Shown: positions 6,792-11,952 of the stretch, piece after piece
How positions within the stretch are numbered: the stretch's first letter is position 1
How the letters are laid out: each line of letters opens with the position of its first letter
NCBI GenBank assembly: GCA_002402375.1
Contig: DHFT01000051.1
Coordinates: 1-11,952 of the forward strand
Origin: Elusimicrobia bacterium UBA4817
Lineage (GTDB): Bacteria > Elusimicrobiota > UBA8919
Reading direction: 5' to 3'
Length of the DNA: 11,952 nucleotides
The notes under the pieces: generated by a model
Seen by the model: the letters and a program-made list of their open reading frames with translations, nothing else
Told to the model about the DNA's origin: nothing
The model's database searches: none
Translations under genes and position numbers: made by a program

Positions 6792-6919
6792 AACCATAGA
6801 TTACACAGATTAGCACAGATGACAGTAATGCTGTCATTCTGAGGACGAAGTCCGAAGAATCTCAAAGACGAGATGCTTCACTATCGTTCAGCATGACATT
6901 TCTGCGTTCATCTGTGGTT
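6792..6919. repeat. Composite inverted-repeat (MITE-like) element, copy 2
   Basis: The ends AACCATAGAT (6792-6801) and ATCTGTGGTT (6910-6919) match copy 1 (1153-1268) apart from one change in the left end. The left arm again carries spaced ACACAGAT/CACAGAT units. The inner hairpin runs from TGTCAT (6832-6837) to ATGACA (6893-6898), with pairing segments CTGA/TCAG, GAAG/CTTC and ATCTC/GAGAT. It preserves the pairing plan of copy 1 with different bases in places. The element separates rpmA from obgE and contains a false in-frame ATG (6893) for obgE. Confidence 0.85.
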
Positions 6920-6946
6920 TCTTTTTTTATTATCAAGCGAGCGAGA

Positions 6947-6970
6947 GAAGAGCAAACTTATTTGCTTTTC
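6947..6970 (+). other. Stem-loop between repeat element and obgE
   Basis: GAAGAGCAAA (6947-6956) pairs with TTTGCTTTTC (6961-6970) across a CTTA loop; nine pairs are Watson-Crick and one is G-U. It is flanked on both sides by GCGAGCGAG-like direct repeats (6938-6946 and 6971-6978). It sits in the untranslated region ahead of obgE. It could be an mRNA structure, an attenuator or another intergenic repeat; there is no clean U-tract to call a terminator. Confidence 0.45.
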
Positions 6971-7006
6971 CGAGCGAGTGATGATAACACAGGGTCAATA
7001 CCCTTT

Positions 7007-8248
7007 ATGTTTATAGATAAAGCGAAACTTTTTATCAAAGCGGGAAAGGGAGGTGACGGATGTCTTTCTTTTCTTCGTGAAAAATTCAGACCCTTGGGTG
7101 GTCCTAACGGCGGCAACGGCGGCAACGGCGGCGATGTAATAATCGTCGGCGATGAAAATTTTAAAACGCTTCTGGACTTGCAGAGACATTCTCATTACAG
7201 GGCAAAAGAAGGAGAACAGGGCAGGGGCAACAATTGTTACGGAAAGTCGGCGGAAAATCTTGTGCTCAAAGTTCCGCTCGGCACGCTCGTAAAAAAGAAC
7301 GGTAAAATTATAGCGGATATAACAAAACACCGTCAGGAATTTATTGTTGCCGCCGGCGGTCGCGGGGGTAGAGGCAACGCCTCATTTAAGTCGTCAAAAA
7401 ATACCGCTCCCCGGATTAAGGAATTAGGTCAGCCGGGTGAAGAATGCACGGTAGAGCTTGAACTTAAACTGATTGCGGATGTCGGGATTATCGGCTATCC
7501 CAATGCCGGCAAGTCAACTTTTTTGGCGAAGGTCTCGCAGGCAAGACCGAAAATTGCCGATTATCCGTTCACTACTTTATCGCCCAATTTGGGTGTGGTT
7601 AATTTTTACGATAAGACGCTCGTTTTTGCGGATATACCGGGACTTATTGACGGTGCTGCGTCGGGCAAAGGTTTGGGTCATGATTTTTTAAGACACATAG
7701 AACGGACAAAAATTATTATTCACATTGTTGACGCTTTCGGATATGACAACAAAAATGCCTATTCAACTTACATCGCGATAAATAAGGAGTTGAAAAAGTA
7801 TTCTTTGAAACTTGCCAAAAAATTACAGGTTATAGCAATTAATAAAATTGACATACCGTCATCTGAAAAAGCACTAAAACTTTTCAAAAAAAAAGGAAAA
7901 AAAGTTTTTCCGATTTCGGCGGTAAACGGCGAGGGCATAAAACCGGTATTGGAAGAAATTTTCAGGAAAATTAAGACGGTAAAAGAGGAAAAGCCGGTTG
8001 AAATAAAAAGCGCTCACTATAAATATGAGCCGGAATTTTCCGTTCGTAAAAAGGGAAATGTTTTTGAAATTACAGGCAGAAAAATATTTGACCTTGTTGC
8101 GATGACCGATTTTAAGGAATTAGAATCGGCGAGAAGATTTCAGAATATACTGAAAAAAATTGGCATTGACCAGCGGCTAAAAGAAGAAGGTGTAAAAACC
8201 GGCGACACGGTTAGGGTGGGAAATTATGAATTCAATTATGAAGAATAG
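7007..8248 (+). CDS. obgE: GTPase Obg (ribosome assembly)
   Basis: Obg is an essential GTPase that acts in late 50S assembly and the stringent response. The 413-residue protein starts with the canonical MFIDKAKLFIKAGKGG. The glycine-rich Obg domain (about 1-157) includes the GGNGGNGGD stretch. The G domain has GYPNAGKST (163-171), DIPG (209-212), NKID (279-282) and a SAVNGEG segment (304-310). An OCT domain fills about 338-413. The frame is open upstream to an ATG at 6893, but that codon lies in a repeat element, so ATG 7007 is chosen. Its ribosome site is poor: AGGG at 6991-6994 is 12 nt away and can pair with ACCCT at 7000-7004. The gene overlaps proB by 23 nt. Confidence 0.97.
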   Translation: MFIDKAKLFIKAGKGGDGCLSFLREKFRPLGGPNGGNGGNGGDVIIVGDENFKTLLDLQRHSHYRAKEGEQGRGNNCYGKSAENLVLKVPLGTLVKKNGKIIADITKHRQEFIVAAGGRGGRGNASFKSSKNTAPRIKELGQPGEECTVELELKLIADVGIIGYPNAGKSTFLAKVSQARPKIADYPFTTLSPNLGVVNFYDKTLVFADIPGLIDGAASGKGLGHDFLRHIERTKIIIHIVDAFGYDNKNAYSTYIAINKELKKYSLKLAKKLQVIAINKIDIPSSEKALKLFKKKGKKVFPISAVNGEGIKPVLEEIFRKIKTVKEEKPVEIKSAHYKYEPEFSVRKKGNVFEITGRKIFDLVAMTDFKELESARRFQNILKKIGIDQRLKEEGVKTGDTVRVGNYEFNYEE

Positions 8249-9338
8249 ACGGGTGCGGGTTGTCGTAAAAATCGGAAGCGGACTTGTTGCATCGCAGGAA
8301 GTTATCTCTAAAATTGCCGAGGAGGTCGCTTCATTTCACAACATGAAAAACGAGGTTATTATTGTTTCCTCCGGTGCTATTGCGACCGGAATGGTGAAAT
8401 TAGACATCAAAAAAAAGCCCTCCGATTTACCTTCTAAACAGGCTGCTGCTGCCGTCGGGCAGGTCGGACTGATGAATAAATGGGCAAGTGTTTTTTCAAA
8501 ATACGGAATGTCTTGCGCCCAGATTCTTCTTACAAAAAATGATTTTGAGGATAGAAACAGATACCTTAACGCAAGAAACACAATCCTGAAACTTTTATCG
8601 TGGGGAGTAATTCCCGTCATCAACGAAAACGATACCGTTGCGACGGAAGAAATAAATTTCGGCGATAATGATACGCTTTCGGCGATGGTTGCCTCAAAAA
8701 TTGATGCTAGCCATCTTATAATTTTCACCGATGTTGACGGTCTTTATAAAGAGAATCCGAAAAAAAATAAAAATGCGGAACTGGTTTTGGAAATAAGAAA
8801 AATTTCCGGTGCTCTTGAAAATTATGCGACATCCGATGCCGGTTGCGGATTTTCCGTCGGAGGAATGCTGTCAAAACTGGACGCGGCAAAAATTGCGACC
8901 GCTTCCGGTGTTGAAACATTCATCGCAAACGGCAAGAAAAATGTGTGTATCTCGGATATAATCTCCGGTCGCGTGAAATGCACAAGATTTTTGACGGATA
9001 TTAAAATTGACGGTATGGCTGCGCGCAAAAAATGGCTCGCCTTCGGTGCGAAAACCTCGGGGAAAATTTTTATTGACGACGGTGCTGCAAAAGCGATTCT
9101 TGAAAAAGGTAAATCGCTGCTGCCGTCCGGCATTATGAAAATAGAAGGAAACTTCACAAAAGGCGCCGTTGTAAGTATTGTCCATCAGCAAAAAGAAATT
9201 GCCAAAGGTCTTGTTTTCTATTCATCGGAAGAGATAGAAAAAATCAAAGGACACAAATCGTCAGATATAGAAAAAATCCTCTGCCGAAAGGATTACGACG
9301 AAGTAATTCACCGGGATAATCTTGCACTGGTTGTGTAA
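8226..9338 (+). CDS. proB: Glutamate 5-kinase
   Basis: ProB phosphorylates the gamma-carboxyl group of glutamate, the first and feedback-regulated step of proline synthesis. The 370-residue protein has the amino-acid-kinase domain (about 8-255) with VVKIGSG (13-19), VSSGAIATG (47-55), NENDTV (133-138), FGDNDTLSAM (145-154), TDVDGLY (168-174) and GGMLSKLDAAK (212-222). A C-terminal PUA domain follows (about 270-350). It ends YDEVIHRDNLALV, typical of the family. AGGGTGGG (8213-8220), five nt before ATG 8226, fixes the start inside the end of obgE. proA does not follow; the next gene is an accessory toxin-antitoxin module. Confidence 0.97.
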   Translation: MNSIMKNRRVRVVVKIGSGLVASQEVISKIAEEVASFHNMKNEVIIVSSGAIATGMVKLDIKKKPSDLPSKQAAAAVGQVGLMNKWASVFSKYGMSCAQILLTKNDFEDRNRYLNARNTILKLLSWGVIPVINENDTVATEEINFGDNDTLSAMVASKIDASHLIIFTDVDGLYKENPKKNKNAELVLEIRKISGALENYATSDAGCGFSVGGMLSKLDAAKIATASGVETFIANGKKNVCISDIISGRVKCTRFLTDIKIDGMAARKKWLAFGAKTSGKIFIDDGAAKAILEKGKSLLPSGIMKIEGNFTKGAVVSIVHQQKEIAKGLVFYSSEEIEKIKGHKSSDIEKILCRKDYDEVIHRDNLALVV

Positions 9339-9390
9339 GAAAATGTTTATAATTGCGATGAAATAAAAAATTTTTTGTAGAAAAAAAATG

Positions 9391-9430
9391 GGAGAAAAAT
9401 GAAGGACGTCCCGATTTTCTCCGATTTTCT
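9391..9430. repeat. Inverted repeat plus 10-bp tandem repeat upstream of TA module
   Basis: GGAGAAAAAT (9391-9400) pairs with ATTTTCTCC (9414-9422) with one bulged base. The loop contains the palindrome GGACGTCC (9404-9411). The decamer CCGATTTTCT is repeated exactly in tandem at 9411-9420 and 9421-9430. The structure lies between the proB stop and the toxin-antitoxin promoter. It may stop proB transcripts or mark the edge of an inserted module. The rest of the 163-nt gap (9339-9390) is AT-rich with nothing else recognisable. Confidence 0.6.
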
Positions 9431-9454
9431 CTTCGTAGTTTCGCAAAAAACAAT

Positions 9455-9483
9455 TTGACAAAATCTTTTATTTGTGTTATAAT
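9455..9483 (+). promoter_or_regulatory. Toxin-antitoxin promoter (perfect consensus)
   Basis: TTGACA (9455-9460) and TATAAT (9478-9483) are both perfect and separated by the optimal 17 nt. Transcription starting near 9490 leaves about 12 nt to the antitoxin ATG. Such strong promoters are usual for autorepressed toxin-antitoxin operons, but I see no separate operator palindrome. Confidence 0.9.
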
Positions 9484-9501
9484 TTCAGTGGAGGTGATAT
9501 T

Positions 9502-9678
9502 ATGACTACGCTTCAGCAGATAACCGAGTCCATTAAAGAAACTCAAAAAGTCAGCCCAAAAAGAAAAAACTTTGCCGCAAGATATCTCGGTAAATTTACG
9601 GGAATTATACAAAACGGTATAAGCAGCACCGCTTATATTCGCAAGATGAGAGAAACACTTTATGGAAAAATCAAGTGA
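9502..9678 (+). CDS. Putative VapB-like antitoxin
   Basis: This is a small, basic 58-residue protein, inferred to be the antitoxin because it lies directly before a PIN-domain toxin, overlaps it by 17 nt and has its own consensus promoter. The sequence includes KRKNFAARYLGKFTG (20-34) and the SSTAYIRKMRETLYG segment (41-55). It would be expected to neutralise the toxin by direct binding and perhaps to bind the operon promoter. No clear ribbon-helix-helix or AbrB motif can be assigned by eye. The start is fixed by GGAGGTGA (9490-9497), four nt before ATG; an in-frame ATG at 9472 lies between the -35 and -10 elements and is rejected. The gene is intact although the toxin is broken. Confidence 0.7.
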   Translation: MTTLQQITESIKETQKVSPKRKNFAARYLGKFTGIIQNGISSTAYIRKMRETLYGKIK

Positions 9679-10120
9679 GCTAAAATTTGTACGGGTTGTC
9701 ATTGATACCGATGTATTGTTAAATTGGCTTACAAAGGAAAAAGGCCTTTGAGAAACACCATTGAGAATTGTGAAATATGTAGAGCAGGGAAAACTAAACG
9801 GCGTGATTTGTATCACATCGCTATTGGAATTAAGATATGTTTTAAGACGCAAAAAGATGTTTAAGGAAGAAATGGTAAATTGGTTTGTTGAAGAACTTAA
9901 AACGCATTTTGACATATCCTTACCGGACGAGGGTTCGCTTCTTTTGGCGAATAAACTGCAGAGCGAATACCCGCTCGGCCCGTTTGATGCAATTTTACTG
10001 GCATTTTCTATTTCCGAAAAACCATCCGTATTGATTTCCCGTGATATTGATTTGTTAAAAATCTCTTCTCTTTCCATAAAATCATTCACTCCTGAAAAGT
10101 TTGTATCCGCTTATTTCTGA
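9662..10120 (+). pseudogene. PIN-domain (VapC-like) toxin interrupted by an in-frame TGA
   Basis: Reading from ATG 9662 gives MEKSSELKFVRVVIDTDVLL, typical of PIN ribonucleases, then a TGA at codon 30 (9749-9751). The same frame then continues open for 122 codons. The acidic residues of the PIN active site are all in this single frame: Asp15 (IDTD), Glu56 (LLELRYVL), Asp109 (GPFDAILL) and Asp128/Asp130 (SRDID). A Trp at codon 30 would need only TGG to TGA. With the stop, the product is a 29-residue peptide. A restart at TTG 9761 would yield 119 residues without the first catalytic Asp. VapC-type toxins cleave tRNA or rRNA; this copy should be inactive unless the stop is read through or is a sequencing error. 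Confidence 0.82.
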
Positions 10121-10154
10121 TAAAAACGCCTTACATTTTTTGATTTGTGAGAAT

Positions 10155-10176
10155 AATAGGGACGTAATAGGGACGG
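10155..10176. repeat. Tandem 11-bp repeat AATAGGGACG(T/G)
   Basis: AATAGGGACGT (10155-10165) is followed at once by AATAGGGACGG (10166-10176). The GGGACGT core and a following CGGAGA also occur, on the opposite strand, in the inverted-repeat structure at 9391-9430 on the other side of the toxin-antitoxin genes. The short unit resembles the GGGAC-containing repeats often seen near REP-type elements. No transposase is present here. Confidence 0.6.
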
Positions 10177-10197
10177 AGATAATTAAATAAAATTGCT

Positions 10198-10770
10198 ATG
10201 AAAAGTTTAATCGCAAAAATTATTTTGATTGCATTTGTTTTTGTAAGTTTCAATAATACCGTTCTCATTGCAAAAGGAGGAAAAGCAAAAATGAAAACAT
10301 TGGTGGTTTATTATTCAGCGACAGGTAATACGGAAATAGTTGCAAAAGAGATCGCAAAAAAATACAATGCGGATTTAGTTAAACTTGAGGATTTCAAACA
10401 AAGGTCAAAATTTGTGTTGTATGTTTATGGCTCATATTGTGCACTTAAAGATAAAGGATGGGATATAAAACCGCTCAATGTAAATCTGAAGGATTACAGT
10501 AAAGTGTTCGTAGGTTCTCCCGTCTGGGCCGGCCGTCAGGTGCCGGCAATAAATACTTTTTTAACCAACGCCGATTTCACAGGAAAAGAAGTTATTCCGT
10601 TCGTTACAATGGGCGGCCGCAATCCGGCAAAATCAATTCCAAAAATGAGTTCAAAAATTTCTTCACGCGGAGGAAAAATAACGGGTTCTTTCGCCATACA
10701 AACGGGCGGGAAAACCCCGGAAGAAATTTCCGGAGTGGTAAAAGAAAAAATCAGTCATTTTACCGAATAA
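10198..10770 (+). CDS. Flavodoxin-family protein, possibly exported
   Basis: This is an FMN-binding electron-transfer protein of the flavodoxin fold. The phosphate-binding loop is SATGNTE (40-46) after strand TLVVYY, and the isoalloxazine-binding loop is GSPVWAGRQVPAINTFL (107-123), followed by FVTMGG. From ATG 10198 (190 residues) the first 31 residues look like a signal peptide: a Lys near the N-terminus and a hydrophobic run LIAKIILIAFVFVSF. However, AGGAGG at 10275-10280 lies ten nt before ATG 10291, which would give a 159-residue cytoplasmic form. I list the longer form because the extension has signal-peptide character and exported flavodoxins are known. It lacks its own nearby ribosome site (GGAG is 19 nt away), so the start is open. 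Redox partner unknown. Confidence 0.82.
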   Translation: MKSLIAKIILIAFVFVSFNNTVLIAKGGKAKMKTLVVYYSATGNTEIVAKEIAKKYNADLVKLEDFKQRSKFVLYVYGSYCALKDKGWDIKPLNVNLKDYSKVFVGSPVWAGRQVPAINTFLTNADFTGKEVIPFVTMGGRNPAKSIPKMSSKISSRGGKITGSFAIQTGGKTPEEISGVVKEKISHFTE

Positions 10771-10778
10771 CCGGTTTT

Positions 10779-10808
10779 TGTCATTGTGAGTGAAGTGAAG
10801 CAATGACA
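10779..10808. repeat. Reduced repeat hairpin, related to the inner part of copies 1 and 2
   Basis: TGTCATTG (10779-10786) and CAATGACA (10801-10808) form a perfect 8-bp stem around TGAGTGAAGTGAAG. The wording TGTCATT, then a GAAGTGAAG core, then ATGACA is shared with the inner hairpins at 1182-1237 and 6832-6898, but the outer AACCACAGAT ends are absent. It lies 8 nt after the flavodoxin stop and might also act on transcript ends. Confidence 0.7.
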
Positions 10809-10853
10809 TTCATAAGTAAAGAACTGTTTGCGACAGCATAATAGAACAATTAT

Positions 10854-10882
10854 TTGAAAAAATATTTAAAGTAAAATATAAA
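10854..10882 (+). promoter_or_regulatory. Possible promoter of the patatin-like gene
   Basis: TTGAAA (10854-10859) and TATAAA (10877-10882) are separated by 17 nt in a very AT-rich stretch. Transcription would begin near 10889, giving a leader of only about 10 nt to the preferred ATG at 10899. AT-richness makes chance matches common, so this is tentative. Confidence 0.4.
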
Positions 10883-10898
10883 AAAAGAGATGGTGAAT

Positions 10899-11810
10899 AT
10901 GAATAAAAAGGTTGGAATAGCGCTGGGCGGTGGTGCTGCGCGCGGACTTGCGCATATAGGCGTATTGAAGGTTCTTGAAAAGCATAAGATACCCTTGAAA
11001 TACATAGCAGGCACAAGCATGGGCGCGATAATTGGCGGCTTTTTTGCCGCAGGGGTTAGTGCCGATGAACTTGAGGGTTTTGCCCTTGCACTGAAAGGGA
11101 AAAAAGTACTCAAATTTTTTACCCCGTCATGGTCGTATTCCGGATTTATTAACGGGAAAAACATCGTAACATATTTGAATACTTTGATGCCTGACAGGGA
11201 CATACAGTCACTTCCGATACAGTTTAGTGCGGTAGCGACAGATTTTTTTACAGGTAAGAAATTTGTAATAGAAAAAGGAAGTCTATGGAATGCCTTCCGT
11301 GCAAGTAGTTCAATACCCGTTATTTTTTCGCCTACGGTTTGCGGCTCAAAAATTTTGCTTGATGGCGGGTTATCCGCTCCGCTTCCGACAGCAGTCGTTA
11401 AAGATATGGGAGCAGATATTGTTATATCTGTTAATGTTGTTCCTCCGCCGGAATATAAAAAGAATATTAAAAGGAAGAAATCGCTGATGGATAATATCGC
11501 CGCAAAGATGAACAATTGGAGTTTACTGCCACTTAAAAAATCTGGCGGATATCTTGTAAATATAGACTTTAGCGGTAAGAAGCGGATTCTGCCGAGCGTT
11601 ATAAATATATCAATGCAAACGAGAAATATAATAGAATACAATTTGATAATTATGGATGTAAAAACAAATAAGCCGGACTTTCTTCTACAACCGAACAAAG
11701 ATGTTACTGTGGGTTGGTTCGAATTTGACAGAGCAAAGGAAATTATTGAAAACGGCGAAAAGTCCGCTATGAAAATAGTTGACCGACTGATTGAAATAAT
11801 AAATTCATAA
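10899..11810 (+). CDS. Patatin-like phospholipase (RssA/YlbK type)
   Basis: This is a serine lipid acyl hydrolase with the patatin Ser-Asp dyad. From ATG 10899 it has 303 residues. It opens MNKKVGIALGGGAARGLAHI with the glycine-rich oxyanion segment, then GTSMG (38-42, nucleophile Ser40) and the DGG motif (155-157, catalytic Asp155) followed by APLPTAVVKDMGADIVISV. No signal peptide or membrane segment is seen, so it should be cytoplasmic or peripheral; substrates are probably phospholipids or lysophospholipids. An ATG at 10890 is in frame but has no spacing to a ribosome site, while GGTGA at 10892-10896 can serve ATG 10899. It stands alone, between a repeat hairpin and a promoter for the next gene. 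Confidence 0.93.
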   Translation: MNKKVGIALGGGAARGLAHIGVLKVLEKHKIPLKYIAGTSMGAIIGGFFAAGVSADELEGFALALKGKKVLKFFTPSWSYSGFINGKNIVTYLNTLMPDRDIQSLPIQFSAVATDFFTGKKFVIEKGSLWNAFRASSSIPVIFSPTVCGSKILLDGGLSAPLPTAVVKDMGADIVISVNVVPPPEYKKNIKRKKSLMDNIAAKMNNWSLLPLKKSGGYLVNIDFSGKKRILPSVINISMQTRNIIEYNLIIMDVKTNKPDFLLQPNKDVTVGWFEFDRAKEIIENGEKSAMKIVDRLIEIINS

Positions 11811-11848
11811 TCGGAACTTGAAATGAAGAATTAATGGAAGAATAGTAT

Positions 11849-11876
11849 TTGCAATTTTCTGGTTTTTTGATATAAT
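11849..11876 (+). promoter_or_regulatory. Promoter for a gene beyond the window
   Basis: TTGCAA (11849-11854) and a perfect TATAAT (11871-11876) have a 16-nt spacer. The transcript would start near 11883. No gene begins in the remaining 70 nt apart from a 12-codon frame that starts inside the -10 box, so the target lies past 11952. Confidence 0.65.
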
Positions 11877-11904
11877 GAAATTGTTGAAAAACCTTGCCGC
11901 AGAG

Positions 11905-11940
11905 ATTTCCTAAGTTAAGTCAAGTGCTTTTTTAGGAAAT
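11905..11940 (+). promoter_or_regulatory. Inverted repeat in a 5' leader
   Basis: ATTTCCTAA (11905-11913) and TTAGGAAAT (11932-11940) are a perfect 9-bp inverted repeat with an 18-nt loop, about 22 nt after the predicted start of the preceding promoter. It could be an operator, a leader hairpin or part of a repeat. The stem is too AT-rich for a normal terminator. Confidence 0.5.
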
Positions 11941-11952
11941 ACTTTTGTTCTT

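Noticed and set aside
9472..9501. Upstream in-frame ATG at 9472 for the antitoxin
   Set aside because: It lies between the -35 and -10 hexamers and so is not transcribed from this promoter. ATG 9502 has a perfect GGAGGTGA site.
9244..10089. 281-codon open frame on the minus strand across the end of proB and the toxin-antitoxin genes
   Set aside because: It is antisense to proB, the antitoxin and the PIN frame, all of which have family motifs or strong start signals. Its translation is Ser/Phe/Asn-rich with no recognisable domain.
9662..10120. Idea that TGA is read as Trp or selenocysteine throughout this genome
   Set aside because: TGA ends the hydrolase, antitoxin and PIN genes, and Trp residues elsewhere are TGG. 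A global recoding is therefore excluded, and no selenocysteine context is evident.
10850..11698. 282-codon open frame on the minus strand opposite the patatin-like gene
   Set aside because: The plus strand carries clear patatin motifs (GGGAARG, GTSMG, DGG). The antisense translation has no conserved pattern and is a reading-frame shadow.
11875..11913. 12-codon frame beginning MKLLKNLAAEIS
   Set aside because: Its ATG overlaps the TATAAT box and has no ribosome site, so the predicted transcript would not include the start codon.

Overview
The window is a compact, AT-rich bacterial chromosome segment in which every gene I can support lies on the + strand. Housekeeping genes (recA, panC, rplU, rpmA, obgE, proB) alternate with signalling, membrane and accessory genes. 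TGA is used as a stop and TGG as Trp, so the genetic code is the normal bacterial one. The promoters are sigma-70-like and strong Shine-Dalgarno sites precede many genes. The gene mix, the composite intergenic repeats and the M50-type protein would fit an uncultivated lineage such as Elusimicrobiota or Omnitrophota. That placement is a weak impression, not a demonstrated fact.

Layout. (1) 1-1122: recA behind its own promoter. (2) 1153-1268: first copy of a composite inverted-repeat element. (3) 1300-6070: a tight five-gene run: membrane-anchored alpha/beta hydrolase, panC (4-nt overlap), a two-TM HAMP protein, a 589-residue fusion of a RecB-like PD-(D/E)XK nuclease with GAF and GGDEF domains, and an integral-membrane HExxH (M50-like) protein that overlaps the fusion gene by 25 nt. 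(4) 6044-9338: the conserved ribosomal/GTPase block rplU-rpmA-obgE plus proB, started by a near-perfect promoter inside the end of the M50-like gene. It is interrupted by a structured 132-nt spacer and by a second copy of the repeat element. (5) 9455-10120: a toxin-antitoxin module with a perfect consensus promoter, an intact 58-residue antitoxin and a PIN-domain toxin broken by one in-frame TGA. (6) 10198-11810: a flavodoxin with a possible signal peptide, a third reduced repeat hairpin and a patatin-like phospholipase. (7) 11811-11952: a promoter and inverted repeat that probably belong to the next gene.

The most unusual item is the nuclease-GAF-diguanylate cyclase fusion at 3648-5417. All catalytic motifs of both enzymes appear intact, as do a four-Cys iron-sulfur-type signature, a Cys cluster in the GAF domain and a c-di-GMP inhibitory site. 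It sits directly behind a HAMP membrane protein that has no output domain and overlaps a membrane metalloprotease-like gene. These three genes could form a membrane-linked signalling unit that couples a DNA-processing enzyme to c-di-GMP; this is inference. Also notable are the toxin with a single nonsense codon, the paired-arm repeat elements whose ends create false upstream start codons for two neighbouring genes, and partly inverted GGGACGT-containing sequences on either side of the toxin-antitoxin module.
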